DNA of 64,000 nucleotides from Sipunculus nudus (taxonomy: Eukaryota > Annelida > Sipuncula > Golfingiida > Sipunculidae), in assembly GCA_026874595.1 (NCBI GenBank), contig CM049309.1, positions 92,960,723 to 93,024,722 of the forward strand. Reading direction: 5' to 3'. The position numbers were made by a program, and so were the translations under genes. Positions 14,101-29,100 of this stretch are shown here, piece after piece. Below the pieces are notes generated by a model, which was not told where the DNA came from, searched no databases, and worked only from the letters and a program-made list of their open reading frames with translations. Position 1 is the first letter of the stretch. Each line of letters opens with the position of its first letter.

Positions 14101-17100
14101 TAGCATTCACCAGCAGGTGAGGTTTGTTCACAATCAAGATTTAACTTAGTGGCACTAGCATTCACCAGCAGGTGAGGTTTGTTCACAATCAAGATTTAAC
14201 TTAGTGGCACTAGCATTCACCAGCAGGTGAGGTTTGTTCACAATCAAGATTTAACTTAGTGGCACTAGCATTCACCAGCAGGTGAGGTTTGTTTACAATC
14301 AAAATTCAGCTTAGTGGCACTAGCATTCACCAGCAGGTTAGGTTTGTTCACAATCAAGATTTAACTTAGTGGCACTAGCATTCACCAGCAGGTGAGGTTT
14401 GTTCACAATCAAGATTTAACTTAGTGGCACTAGCGTTCACCAGCAGGTTAGGTTTGTTCACAATCAAGATTTAACTTAGTGGCACTAGCATTCACCAGCA
14501 GGTGAGGTTTGTTCACAATCAAGATTTAACTTAGTGGCACTAGCATTCACCAGCAGGTGAGGTTTGTTCACAATCAAGATTTAACTTAGTGGCACTAGCA
14601 TTCACCAGCAGGTGAGGTTTGTTCACAATCAAGATTTAACTTAGTGGCACTAGCATTCACCAGCAGGTGAGGTTTGTTCACAATCAAGATTTAGCTTAGT
14701 GGCACTAGCATTCACCAGCAGGTGAGGTTTGTTCACAATCAAGATTTAACTTAGTGGCACTAGCATTCACCAGCAGGTGAGGTTTGTTCACAATCAAGAT
14801 TTAACTTAGGGGCACTAGCATTCACCAGCAGGTGAGGTTTGTTCACAATCAAGATTTAACTTAGTGGCACTAGCATTCACCAGCAGGTGAGGTTTGTTCA
14901 CAATCAAGATTTAACTTAGTGGCACTAGCATTCACCAGCAGGTGAGGTTTGTTCACAATCAAGATTTAGCTTAGTGGCACTAGCATTCACCAGCAGGTGA
15001 GGTTTGTTCACAATCAAGATTTAACTTAGTGGCACTAGCATTCACCAGCAGGTGAGGTTTGTTCACAATCAAGATTTAGCTTAGTGGCACTAGCATTCAC
15101 CAGCAGGTGAGGTTTGTTCACAATCAAGATTTAACTTAGTGGCACTGGCATTCACCAGCAGGTGAGGTTTGTTCACAATCAAGATTTAGCTTAGTGGCAC
15201 TAGCATTCACCAGCAGGTGAGGTTTGTTCACAATCAAGAATTAGCTTGGTGGCACTAGCATTCACCAGCAGGTGAGGTTTGTTCACAATCAAGATTTAAC
15301 TTAGTGGCACTAGCATTCACCAGCAGGTGAGGTTTGTTCACAATCAAGATTTAACTTAGTGGCACTAGCATTCACCAGCAGGTGAGGTTTGTTCACAATC
15401 AAGATTTAACTTAGTGGCACTAGCATTCACCAGCAGGTGAGGTTTGTTTACAATCAAAATTCAGCTTAGTGGCACTAGCATTCACCAGCAGGTTAGGTTT
15501 GTTCACAATCAAGATTTAACTTAGTGGCACTAGCATTCACCAGCAGGTGAGGTTTGTTCACAATCAAGATTTAACTTAGTGGCACTAGCGTTCACCAGCA
15601 GGTTAGGTTTGTTCACAATCAAGATTTAACTTAGTGGCACTAGCATTCACCAGCAGGTGAGGTTTGTTCACAATCAAGATTTAACTTAGTGGCACTAGCA
15701 TTCACCAGCAGGTGAGGTTTGTTCACAATCAAGATTTAACTTAGTGGCACTAGCATTCACCAGCAGGTGAGGTTTGTTCACAATCAAGATTTAGCTTAGT
15801 GGCACTAGCATTCACCAGCAGGTGAGGTTTGTTCACAATCAAGATTTAACTTAGTGGCACTAGCATTCACCAGCAGGTGAGGTTTGTTCACAATCAAGAT
15901 TTAACTTAGTGGCACTAGCATTCACCAGCAGGTGAGGTTTGTTTACAATCAAAATTCAGCTTAGTGGCACTAGCATTCACCAGCAGGTGAGGTTTGTTCA
16001 CAATCAAGATTTAACTTAGTGGCACTAGCATTCACCAGCAGGTGAGGTTTGTTCACAATCAAGATTTAACTTAGTGGCACTAGCATTCACCAGCAGGTGA
16101 GGTTTGTTCACAATCAAGATTTAACTTAGTGGCACTAGCATTCACCAGCAGGTGAGGTTTGTTCACAATCAAGATTTAACTTAGTGGCACTAGCATTCAC
16201 CAGCAGGTGAGGTTTGTTCACAATCAAGATTTAACTTAGTGGCACTAGCATTCACCAGCAGGTGAGGTTTGTTTACAATCAAAATTCAGCTTAGTGGCAC
16301 TAGCATTCACCAGCAGGTTAGGTTTGTTCACAATCAAGATTTAGCTAAGTGGCACTAGCATTCACCAGCAGGTGAGGTTTGTTCACAATCAAGATTTAAC
16401 TTAGTGGCACTAGCATTCACCAGCAGGTGAGGTTTGTTCACAATCAAGAATTAACTTAGTGGCACTAGCATTCACCAGCAGGTGAGGTTTGTTCACAATC
16501 AAGATTTAACTTAGTGGCACTAGCATTCACCAGCAGGTGAGGTTTGTTCACAATCAAGATTTAGCTAAGTGGCACTAGCATTCACCAGCAGGTGAGGTTT
16601 GTTCACAATCAAGATTTAACTTAGTGACACTAGCATTCACCAGCAGGTGAGGTTTGTTCACAATCAAGAATTAACTTAGTGGCACTAGCATTCACCAGCA
16701 GGTGAGGTTTGTTCACAATCAAGATTTAACTTAGTGGCACTAGCATTCACCAGCAGGTGAGGTTTGTTCACAATCAAGATTTAACTTAGTGGCACTAGCA
16801 TTCACCAGCAGGTTAGGTTTGTTCACAATCAAGATTTAACTTAGTGGCACTAGCATTCACCAGCAGGTGAGGTTTGTTCACAATCAAGATTTAACTTAGT
16901 GGCACAAGCATTCACCAGCAGGTGAGGTTTGTTCACAATCAAGATTTAGCTTAGTGGCACTAGCATTCACCAGCAGGTGAGGTTTGTTCACAATCAAGAT
17001 TTAGCTTAGTGGCACTAGCATTCACCAGCAGGTGAGGTTTGTTCACAATCAAGATTTAACTTAGTGGCACTAGCATTCACCAGCAGGTGAGGTTTGTTCA

Positions 17101-20100
17101 CAATCAAGATTTAACTTAGTGGCACTAGCATTCACCAGCAGGTGAGGTTTGTTCACAATCAAGATTTAACTTAGTGGCACTAGCATTCACCAGCAGGTGA
17201 GGTTTGTTCACAATCAAGATTTAACTTAGTGGCACTAGCATTCACCAGCAGGTGAGGTTTGTTTACAATCAAAATTCAGCTTAGTGGCACTAGCATTCAC
17301 CAGCAGGTTAGGTTTGTTCACAATCAAGATTTAGCTAAGTGGCACTAGCATTCACCAGCAGGTGAGGTTTGTTCACAATCAGGATTTAACTTAGTGGCAC
17401 TAGCATTCACCAGCAGGTGAGGTTTGTTCACAATCAAGAATTAACTTAGTGGCACTAGCATTCACCAGCAGGTGAGGTTTGTTCACAATCAAGATTTAAC
17501 TTAGTGGCACTAGCATTCACCAGCAGGTGAGGTTTGTTCACAATCAAGATTTAACTTAGTGGCACTAGCATTCACCAGCAGGTGAGGTTTGTTCACAATC
17601 AAGATTTAGCTAAGTGGCACTAGCATTCACCAGCAGGTGAGGTTTGTTCACAATCAAGATTTAACTTAGTGGCACTAGCATTCACCAGCAGGTGAGGTTT
17701 GTTCACAATCAAGATTTAACTTAGTGGCACTAGCATTCACCAGCAGGTTAGGTTTGTTCACAATCAAGATTTAACTTAGTGGCACTAGCATTCACCAGCA
17801 GGTGAGGTTTGTTTACAATCAAAATTCAGCTTAGTGGCACTAGCATTCACCAGCAGGTTAGGTTTGTTCACAATCAAGATTTAGCTAAGTGGCACTAGCA
17901 TTCACCAGCAGGTGAGGTTTGTTCACAATCAAGATTTAACTTAGTGGCACTAGCATTCACCAGCAGGTGAGGTTTGTTCACAATCAAGATTTAACTTAGT
18001 GGCACTAGCATTCACCAGCAGGTGAGGTTTGTTCACAATCAAGATTTAACTTAGTGGCACAAGCATTCACCAGCAGGTGAGGTTTGTTCACAATCAAGAT
18101 TTAGCTTAGTGGCACTAGCATTCACCAGCAGGTGAGGTTTGTTCACAATCAAGATTTAGCTTAGTGGCACTAGCATTCACCAGCAGGTGAGGTTTGTTCA
18201 CAATCAAGATTTAACTTAGTGGCACTAGCATTCACCAGCAGGTGAGGTTTGTTCACAATCAAGATTTAACTTAGTGGCACTAGCATTCACCAGCAGGTGA
18301 GGTTTGTTCACAGTCAAGATTTAACTTAGTGGCACTAGCATTCACCAGCAGGTGAGGTTTGTTCACAGTCAAGATTTAACTTAGTGGCACTAGCATTCAC
18401 CAGCAGGTTAGGTTTGTTCACAATCAAGATTTAACTTAGTGGCACTAGCATTCACCAGCAGGTTAGGTTTGTTCACAATCAAGATTTAACTTAGTGGCAC
18501 TAGCATTCACCAGCAGGTGAGGTTTGTTCACAATCAAGATTTAACTTAGTGGCACTAGCATTCACCAGCAGGTGAGGTTTGTTCACAATCAAGATTTAAC
18601 TTAGTGGCACTAGCATTCACCAGCAGGTGAGGTTTGTTCACAATCAAGATTTAACTTAGTGGCACTAGCATTCACCAGCAGGTGAGGTTTGTTCACAATC
18701 AAGATTTAGCTTAGTGGCACTAGCATTCACCAGCAGGTGAGGTTTGTTCACAATCAAGATTTAACTTAGTGGCACTAGCATTCACCAGCAGGTGAGGTTT
18801 GTTCACAATCAAGATTTAACTTAGTGGCACTAGCATTCACCAGCAGGTGAGGTTTGTTTACAATCAAAATTCAGCTTAGTGGCACTAGCATTCACCAGCA
18901 GGTTAGGTTTGTTCACAATCAAGATTTAACTTAGTGGCACTAGCATTCACCAGCAGGTGAGGTTTGTTCACAATCAAGATTTAGCTAAGTGGCACTAGCA
19001 TTCACCAGCAGGTGAGGTTTGTTCACAATCAAGATTTAACTTAGTGACACTAGCATTCACCAGCAGGTGAGGTTTGTTCACAATCAAGAATTAACTTAGT
19101 GGCACTAGCATTCACCAGCAGGTGAGGTTTGTTCACAATCAAGATTTAACTTAGTGGCACTAGCATTCACCAGCAGGTGAGGTTTGTTCACAATCAAGAT
19201 TTAACTTAGTGGCACTAGCATTCACCAGCAGGTTAGGTTTGTTCACAATCAAGATTTAACTTAGTGGCACTAGCATTCACCAGCAGGTGAGGTTTGTTTA
19301 CAATCAAAATTCAGCTTAGTGGCACTAGCATTCACCAGCAGGTTAGGTTTGTTCACAATCAAGATTTAGCTAAGTGGCACTAGCATTCACCAGCAGGTGA
19401 GGTTTGTTCACAATCAAGATTTAACTTAGTGGCACTAGCATTCACCAGCAGGTGAGGTTTGTTCACAATCAAGATTTAACTTAGTGGCACTAGCATTCAC
19501 CAGCAGGTGAGGTTTGTTCACAATCAAGATTTAACTTAGTGGCACAAGCATTCACCAGCAGGTGAGGTTTGTTCACAATCAAGATTTAGCTTAGTGGCAC
19601 TAGCATTCACCAGCAGGTGAGGTTTGTTCACAATCAAGATTTAGCTTAGTGGCACTAGCATTCACCAGCAGGTGAGGTTTGTTCACAATCAAGATTTAAC
19701 TTAGTGGCACTAGCATTCACCAGCAGGTGAGGTTTGTTCACAATCAAGATTTAACTTAGTGGCACTAGCATTCACCAGCAGGTGAGGTTTGTTCACAATC
19801 AAGATTTAACTTAGTGGCACTAGCATTCACCAGCAGGTGAGGTTTGTTCACAATCAAGATTTAACTTAGTGGCACTAGCATTCACCAGCAGGTGAGGTTT
19901 GTTTACAATCAAAATTCAGCTTAGTGGCACTAGCATTCACCAGCAGGTTAGGTTTGTTCACAATCAAGATTTAGCTAAGTGGCACTAGCATTCACCAGCA
20001 GGTGAGGTTTGTTCACAATCAAGAATTAACTTAGTGGCACTAGCATTCACCAGCAGGTGAGGTTTGTTCACAATCAAGATTTAACTTAGTGGCACTAGCA

Positions 20101-23100
20101 TTCACCAGCAGGTGAGGTTTGTTCACAATCAAGATTTAACTTAGTGGCACTAGCATTCACCAGCAGGTGAGGTTTGTTCACAATCAAGATTTAGCTAAGT
20201 GGCACTAGCATTCACCAGCAGGTGAGGTTTGTTCACAATCAAGATTTAACTTAGTGACACTAGCATTCACCAGCAGGTGAGGTTTGTTCACAATCAAGAA
20301 TTAACTTAGTGGCACTAGCATTCACCAGCAGGTGAGGTTTGTTCACAATCAAGATTTAACTTAGTGGCACTAGCATTCACCAGCAGGTGAGGTTTGTTCA
20401 CAATCAAGATTTAACTTAGTGGCACTAGCATTCACCAGCAGGTTAGGTTTGTTCACAATCAAGATTTAACTTAGTGGCACTAGCATTCACCAGCAGGTGA
20501 GGTTTGTTTACAATCAAAATTCAGCTTAGTGGCACTAGCATTCACCAGCAGGTTAGGTTTGTTCACAATCAAGATTTAGCTAAGTGGCACTAGCATTCAC
20601 CAGCAGGTGAGGTTTGTTCACAATCAAGATTTAACTTAGTGGCACTAGCATTCACCAGCAGGTGAGGTTTGTTCACAATCAAGATTTAACTTAGTGGCAC
20701 TAGCATTCACCAGCAGGTGAGGTTTGTTCACAATCAAGATTTAACTTAGTGGCACAAGCATTCACCAGCAGGTGAGGTTTGTTCACAATCAAGATTTAGC
20801 TTAGTGGCACTAGCATTCACCAGCAGGTGAGGTTTGTTCACAATCAAGATTTAGCTTAGTGGCACTAGCATTCACCAGCAGGTGAGGTTTGTTCACAATC
20901 AAGATTTAACTTAGTGGCACTAGCATTCACCAGCAGGTGAGGTTTGTTCACAATCAAGATTTAACTTAGTGGCACTAGCATTCACCAGCAGGTGAGGTTT
21001 GTTCACAATCAAGATTTAACTTAGTGGCACTAGCATTCACCAGCAGGTGAGGTTTGTTCACAATCAAGATTTAACTTAGTGGCACTAGCATTCACCAGCA
21101 GGTGAGGTTTGTTTACAATCAAAATTCAGCTTAGTGGCACTAGCATTCACCAGCAGGTTAGGTTTGTTCACAATCAAGATTTAGCTAAGTGGCACTAGCA
21201 TTCACCAGCAGGTGAGGTTTGTTCACAATCAAGAATTAACTTAGTGGCACTAGCATTCACCAGCAGGTGAGGTTTGTTCACAATCAAGATTTAACTTAGT
21301 GGCACTAGCATTCACCAGCAGGTGAGGTTTGTTCACAATCAAGATTTAACTTAGTGGCACTAGCATTCACCAGCAGGTGAGGTTTGTTCACAATCAAGAT
21401 TTAGCTAAGTGGCACTAGCATTCACCAGCAGGTGAGGTTTGTTCACAATCAAGATTTAACTTAGTGACACTAGCATTCACCAGCAGGTGAGGTTTGTTCA
21501 CAATCAAGAATTAACTTAGTGGCACTAGCATTCACCAGCAGGTGAGGTTTGTTCACAATCAAGATTTAACTTAGTGGCACTAGCATTCACCAGCAGGTGA
21601 GGTTTGTTCACAATCAAGATTTAACTTAGTGGCACTAGCATTCACCAGCAGGTGAGGTTTGTTTACAATCAAAATTCAGCTTAGTGGCACTAGCATTCAC
21701 CAGCAGGTTAGGTTTGTTCACAATCAAGATTTAGCTAAGTGGCACTAGCATTCACCAGCAGGTGAGGTTTGTTCACAATCAAGATTTAACTTAGTGGCAC
21801 TAGCATTCACCAGCAGGTGAGGTTTGTTCACAATCAAGAATTAACTTAGTGGCACTAGCATTCACCAGCAGGTGAGGTTTGTTCACAATCAAGATTTAAC
21901 TTAGTGGCACTAGCATTCACCAGCAGGTGAGGTTTGTTCACAATCAAGATTTAACTTAGTGGCACTAGCATTCACCAGCAGGTGAGGTTTGTTCACAATC
22001 AAGATTTAGCTAAGTGGCACTAGCATTCACCAGCAGGTGAGGTTTGTTCACAATCAAGATTTAACTTAGTGACACTAGCATTCACCAGCAGGTGAGGTTT
22101 GTTCACAATCAAGAATTAACTTAGTGGCACTAGCATTCACCAGCAGGTGAGGTTTGTTCACAATCAAGATTTAACTTAGTGGCACTAGCATTCACCAGCA
22201 GGTGAGGTTTGTTCACAATCAAGATTTAACTTAGTGGCACTAGCATTCACCAGCAGGTTAGGTTTGTTCACAATCAAGATTTAACTTAGTGGCACTAGCA
22301 TTCACCAGCAGGTGAGGTTTGTTTACAATCAAAATTCAGCTTAGTGGCACTAGCATTCACCAGCAGGTTAGGTTTGTTCACAATCAAGATTTAGCTAAGT
22401 GGCACTAGCATTCACCAGCAGGTGAGGTTTGTTCACAATCAAGATTTAACTTAGTGGCACTAGCATTCACCAGCAGGTGAGGTTTGTTCACAATCAAGAT
22501 TTAACTTAGTGGCACTAGCATTCACCAGCAGGTGAGGTTTGTTCACAATCAAGATTTAACTTAGTGGCACAAGCATTCACCAGCAGGTGAGGTTTGTTCA
22601 CAATCAAGATTTAGCTTAGTGGCACTTGCATTCACCAGCAGGTGAGGTTTGTTCACAATCAAGATTTAGCTTAGTGGCACTAGCATTCACCAGCAGGTGA
22701 GGTTTGTTCACAATCAAGATTTAACTTAGTGGCACTAGCATTCACCAGCAGGTGAGGTTTGTTCACAATCAAGATTTAACTTAGTGGCACTAGCATTCAC
22801 CAGCAGGTGAGGTTTGTTCACAATCAAGATTTAACTTAGTGGCACTAGCATTCACCAGCAGGTGAGGTTTGTTCACAATCAAGATTTAACTTAGTGGCAC
22901 TAGCATTCACCAGCAGGTGAGGTTTGTTTACAATCAAAATTCAGCTTAGTGGCACTAGCATTCACCAGCAGGTTAGGTTTGTTCACAATCAAGATTTAGC
23001 TAAGTGGCACTAGCATTCACCAGCAGGTGAGGTTTGTTCACAATCAAGAATTAACTTAGTGGCACTAGCATTCACCAGCAGGTGAGGTTTGTTCACAATC

Positions 23101-26100
23101 AAGATTTAACTTAGTGGCACTAGCATTCACCAGCAGGTGAGGTTTGTTCACAATCAAGATTTAACTTAGTGGCACTAGCATTCACCAGCAGGTGAGGTTT
23201 GTTCACAATCAAGATTTAGCTAAGTGGCACTAGCATTCACCAGCAGGTGAGGTTTGTTCACAATCAAGATTTAACTTAGTGACACTAGCATTCACCAGCA
23301 GGTGAGGTTTGTTCACAATCAAGAATTAACTTAGTGGCACTAGCATTCACCAGCAGGTGAGGTTTGTTCACAATCAAGATTTAACTTAGTGGCACTAGCA
23401 TTCACCAGCAGGTGAGGTTTGTTCACAATCAAGATTTAACTTAGTGGCACTAGCATTCACCAGCAGGTTAGGTTTGTTCACAATCAAGATTTAACTTAGT
23501 GGCACTAGCATTCACCAGCAGGTGAGGTTTGTTTACAATCAAAATTCAGCTTAGTGGCACTAGCATTCACCAGCAGGTTAGGTTTGTTCACAATCAAGAT
23601 TTAGCTAAGTGGCACTAGCATTCACCAGCAGGTGAGGTTTGTTCACAATCAAGATTTAACTTAGTGGCACTAGCATTCACCAGCAGGTGAGGTTTGTTCA
23701 CAATCAAGAATTAACTTAGTGGCACTAGCATTCACCAGCAGGTGAGGTTTGTTCACAATCAAGATTTAACTTAGTGGCACTAGCATTCACCAGCAGGTGA
23801 GGTTTGTTCACAATCAAGATTTAGCTAAGTGGCACTAGCATTCACCAGCAGGTGAGGTTTGTTCACAATCAAGATTTAACTTAGTGACACTAGCATTCAC
23901 CAGCAGGTGAGGTTTGTTCACAATCAAGAATTAACTTAGTGGCACTAGCATTCACCAGCAGGTGAGGTTTGTTCACAATCAAGATTTAACTTAGTGGCAC
24001 TAGCATTCACCAGCAGGTGAGGTTTGTTCACAATCAAGATTTAACTTAGTGGCACTAGCATTCACCAGCAGGTGAGGTTTGTTCACAATCAAGATTTAAC
24101 TTAGTGGCACTAGCATTCACCAGCAGGTGAGGTTTGTTCACAATCAAGATTTAACTTAGTGGCACTAGCATTCACCAGCAGGTGAGGTTTGTTTACAATC
24201 AAAATTCAGCTTAGTGGCACTAGCATTCACCAGCAGGTTAGGTTTGTTCACAATCAAGATTTAACTTAGTGGCACTAGCATTCACCAGCAGGTGAGGTTT
24301 GTTCACAATCAAGATTTAACTTAGTGGCACTAGCGTTCACCAGCAGGTTAGGTTTGATCACAATCAAGATTTAACTTAGTGGCACTAGCATTCACCAGCA
24401 GGTGAGGTTTGTTCACAATCAAGATTTAACTTAGTGGCACTAGCATTCACCAGCAGGTGAGGTTTGTTCACAATCAAGATTTAACTTAGTGGCACTAGCA
24501 TTCACCAGCAGGTGAGGTTTGTTCACAATCAAGATTTAACTTAGTGGCACTAGCATTCACCAGCAGGTGAGGTTTGTTCACAATCAAGATTTAGCTTAGT
24601 GGCACTAGCATTCACCAGTAGGTGAGGTTTGTTCACAATCAAGATTTAACTTAGTGGCACTAGCATTCACCAGCAGGTGAGGTTTGTTCACAATCAAGAT
24701 TTAACTTAGGGGCACTAGCATTCACCAGCAGGTGAGGTTTGTTCACAATCAAGATTTAACTTAGTGGCACTAGCATTCACCAGCAGGTGAGGTTTGTTCA
24801 CAATCAAGATTTAACTTAGTGGCACTAGCATTCACCAGCAGGTGAGGTTTGTTCACAATCAAGATTTAGCTTAGTGGCACTAGCATTCACCAGCAGGTGA
24901 GGTTTGTTCACAATCAAGATTTAACTTAGTGGCACTAGCATTCACCAGCAGGTGAGGTTTGTTCACAATCAAGATTTAGCTTAGTGGCACTAGCATTCAC
25001 CAGCAGGTGAGGTTTGTTCACAATCAAGATTTAACTTAGTGGCACTGGCATTCACCAGCAGGTGAGGTTTGTTCACAATCAAGATTTAGCTTAGTGGCAC
25101 TAGCATTCACCAGCAGGTGAGGTTTGTTCACAATCAAGAATTAGCTTGGTGGCACTAGCATTCACCAGCAGGTGAGGTTTGTTCACAATCAAGATTTAAC
25201 TTAGTGGCACTAGCATTCACCAGCAGGTGAGGTTTGTTCACAATCAAGATTTAACTTAGTGGCACTAGCATTCACCAGCAGGTGAGGTTTGTTCACAATC
25301 AAGATTTAACTTAGTGGCACTAGCATTCACCAGCAGGTGAGGTTTGTTTACAATCAAAATTCAGCTTAGTGGCACTAGCATTCACCAGCAGGTTAGGTTT
25401 GTTCACAATCAAGATTTAACTTAGTGGCACTAGCATTCACCAGCAGGTGAGTTTTGTTCACAATCAAGATTTAACTTAGTGGCACTAGCGTTCACCAGCA
25501 GGTTAGGTTTGTTCACAATCAAGATTTAACTTAGTGGCACTAGCATTCACCAGCAGGTGAGGTTTGTTCACAATCAAGATTTAACTTAGTGGCACTAGCA
25601 TTCACCAGCAGGTGAGGTTTGTTCACAATCAAGATTTAACTTAGTGGCACTAGCATTCACCAGCAGGTGAGGTTTGTTCACAATCAAGATTTAGCTTAGT
25701 GGCACTAGCATTCACCAGCAGGTGAGGTTTGTTCACAATCAAGATTTAACTTAGTGGCACTAGCATTCACCAGCAGGTGAGGTTTGTTCACAATCAAGAT
25801 TTAACTTAGTGGCACTAGCATTCACCAGCAGGTGAGGTTTGTTTACAATCAAAATTCAGCTTAGTGGCACTAGCATTCACCAGCAGGTGAGGTTTGTTCA
25901 CAATCAAGATTTAACTTAGTGGCACTAGCATTCACCAGCAGGTGAGGTTTGTTCACAATCAAGATTTAACTTAGTGGCACTAGCATTCACCAGCAGGTGA
26001 GGTTTGTTCACAATCAAGATTTAACTTAGTGGCACTAGCATTCACCAGCAGGTGAGGTTTGTTCACAATCAAGATTTAACTTAGTGGCACTAGCATTCAC

Positions 26101-29100
26101 CAGCAGGTGAGGTTTGTTCACAATCAAGATTTAACTTAGTGGCACTAGCATTCACCAGCAGGTGAGGTTTGTTTACAATCAAAATTCAGCTTAGTGGCAC
26201 TAGCATTCACCAGCAGGTTAGGTTTGTTCACAATCAAGATTTAGCTAAGTGGCACTAGCATTCACCAGCAGGTGAGGTTTGTTCACAATCAAGATTTAAC
26301 TTAGTGGCACTAGCATTCACCAGCAGGTGAGGTTTGTTCACAATCAAGAATTAACTTAGTGGCACTAGCATTCACCAGCAGGTGAGGTTTGTTCACAATC
26401 AAGATTTAACTTAGTGGCACTAGCATTCACCAGCAGGTGAGGTTTGTTCACAATCAAGATTTAGCTAAGTGGCACTAGCATTCACCAGCAGGTGAGGTTT
26501 GTTCACAATCAAGATTTAACTTAGTGACACTAGCATTCACCAGCAGGTGAGGTTTGTTCACAATCAAGAATTAACTTAGTGGCACTAGCATTCACCAGCA
26601 GGTGAGGTTTGTTCACAATCAAGATTTAACTTAGTGGCACTAGCATTCACCAGCAGGTGAGGTTTGTTCACAATCAAGATTTAACTTAGTGGCACTAGCA
26701 TTCACCAGCAGGTTAGGTTTGTTCACAATCAAGATTTAACTTAGTGGCACTAGCATTCACCAGCAGGTGAGGTTTGTTTACAATCAAAATTCAGCTTAGT
26801 GGCACTAGCATTCACCAGCAGGTTAGGTTTGTTCACAATCAAGATTTAGCTAAGTGGCACTAGCATTCACCAGCAGGTGAGGTTTGTTCACAATCAAGAT
26901 TTAACTTAGTGGCACTAGCATTCACCAGCAGGTGAGGTTTGTTCACAATCAAGATTTAACTTAGTGGCACTAGCATTCACCAGCAGGTGAGGTTTGTTCA
27001 CAATCAAGATTTAACTTAGTGGCACAAGCATTCACCAGCAGGTGAGGTTTGTTCACAATCAAGATTTAGCTTAGTGGCACTAGCATTCACCAGCAGGTGA
27101 GGTTTGTTCACAATCAAGATTTAGCTTAGTGGCACTAGCATTCACCAGCAGGTGAGGTTTGTTCACAATCAAGATTTAACTTAGTGGCACTAGCATTCAC
27201 CAGCAGGTGAGGTTTGTTCACAATCAAGATTTAACTTAGTGGCACTAGCATTCACCAGCAGGTGAGGTTTGTTCACAATCAAGATTTAACTTAGTGGCAC
27301 TAGCATTCACCAGCAGGTGAGGTTTGTTCACAATCAAGATTTAACTTAGTGGCACTAGCATTCACCAGCAGGTGAGGTTTGTTTACAATCAAAATTCAGC
27401 TTAGTGGCACTAGCATTCACCAGCAGGTTAGGTTTGTTCACAATCAAGATTTAGCTAAGTGGCACTAGCATTCACCAGCAGGTGAGGTTTGTTCACAATC
27501 AGGATTTAACTTAGTGGCACTAGCATTCACCAGCAGGTGAGGTTTGTTCACAATCAAGAATTAACTTAGTGGCACTAGCATTCACCAGCAGGTGAGGTTT
27601 GTTCACAATCAAGATTTAACTTAGTGGCACTAGCATTCACCAGCAGGTGAGGTTTGTTCACAATCAAGATTTAACTTAGTGGCACTAGCATTCACCAGCA
27701 GGTGAGGTTTGTTCACAATCAAGATTTAGCTAAGTGGCACTAGCATTCACCAGCAGGTGAGGTTTGTTCACAATCAAGATTTAACTTAGTGGCACTAGCA
27801 TTCACCAGCAGGTGAGGTTTGTTCACAATCAAGATTTAACTTAGTGGCACTAGCATTCACCAGCAGGTTAGGTTTGTTCACAATCAAGATTTAACTTAGT
27901 GGCACTAGCATTCACCAGCAGGTGAGGTTTGTTTACAATCAAAATTCAGCTTAGTGGCACTAGCATTCACCAGCAGGTTAGGTTTGTTCACAATCAAGAT
28001 TTAGCTAAGTGGCACTAGCATTCACCAGCAGGTGAGGTTTGTTCACAATCAAGATTTAACTTAGTGGCACTAGCATTCACCAGCAGGTGAGGTTTGTTCA
28101 CAATCAAGATTTAACTTAGTGGCACTAGCATTCACCAGCAGGTGAGGTTTGTTCACAATCAAGATTTAACTTAGTGGCACAAGCATTCACCAGCAGGTGA
28201 GGTTTGTTCACAATCAAGATTTAGCTTAGTGGCACTAGCATTCACCAGCAGGTGAGGTTTGTTCACAATCAAGATTTAGCTTAGTGGCACTAGCATTCAC
28301 CAGCAGGTGAGGTTTGTTCACAATCAAGATTTAACTTAGTGGCACTAGCATTCACCAGCAGGTGAGGTTTGTTCACAATCAAGATTTAACTTAGTGGCAC
28401 TAGCATTCACCAGCAGGTGAGGTTTGTTCACAGTCAAGATTTAACTTAGTGGCACTAGCATTCACCAGCAGGTGAGGTTTGTTCACAGTCAAGATTTAAC
28501 TTAGTGGCACTAGCATTCACCAGCAGGTTAGGTTTGTTCACAATCAAGATTTAACTTAGTGGCACTAGCATTCACCAGCAGGTTAGGTTTGTTCACAATC
28601 AAGATTTAACTTAGTGGCACTAGCATTCACCAGCAGGTGAGGTTTGTTCACAATCAAGATTTAACTTAGTGGCACTAGCATTCACCAGCAGGTGAGGTTT
28701 GTTCACAATCAAGATTTAACTTAGTGGCACTAGCATTCACCAGCAGGTGAGGTTTGTTCACAATCAAGATTTAACTTAGTGGCACTAGCATTCACCAGCA
28801 GGTGAGGTTTGTTCACAATCAAGATTTAGCTTAGTGGCACTAGCATTCACCAGCAGGTGAGGTTTGTTCACAATCAAGATTTAACTTAGTGGCACTAGCA
28901 TTCACCAGCAGGTGAGGTTTGTTCACAATCAAGATTTAACTTAGTGGCACTAGCATTCACCAGCAGGTGAGGTTTGTTTACAATCAAAATTCAGCTTAGT
29001 GGCACTAGCATTCACCAGCAGGTTAGGTTTGTTCACAATCAAGATTTAACTTAGTGGCACTAGCATTCACCAGCAGGTGAGGTTTGTTCACAATCAAGAT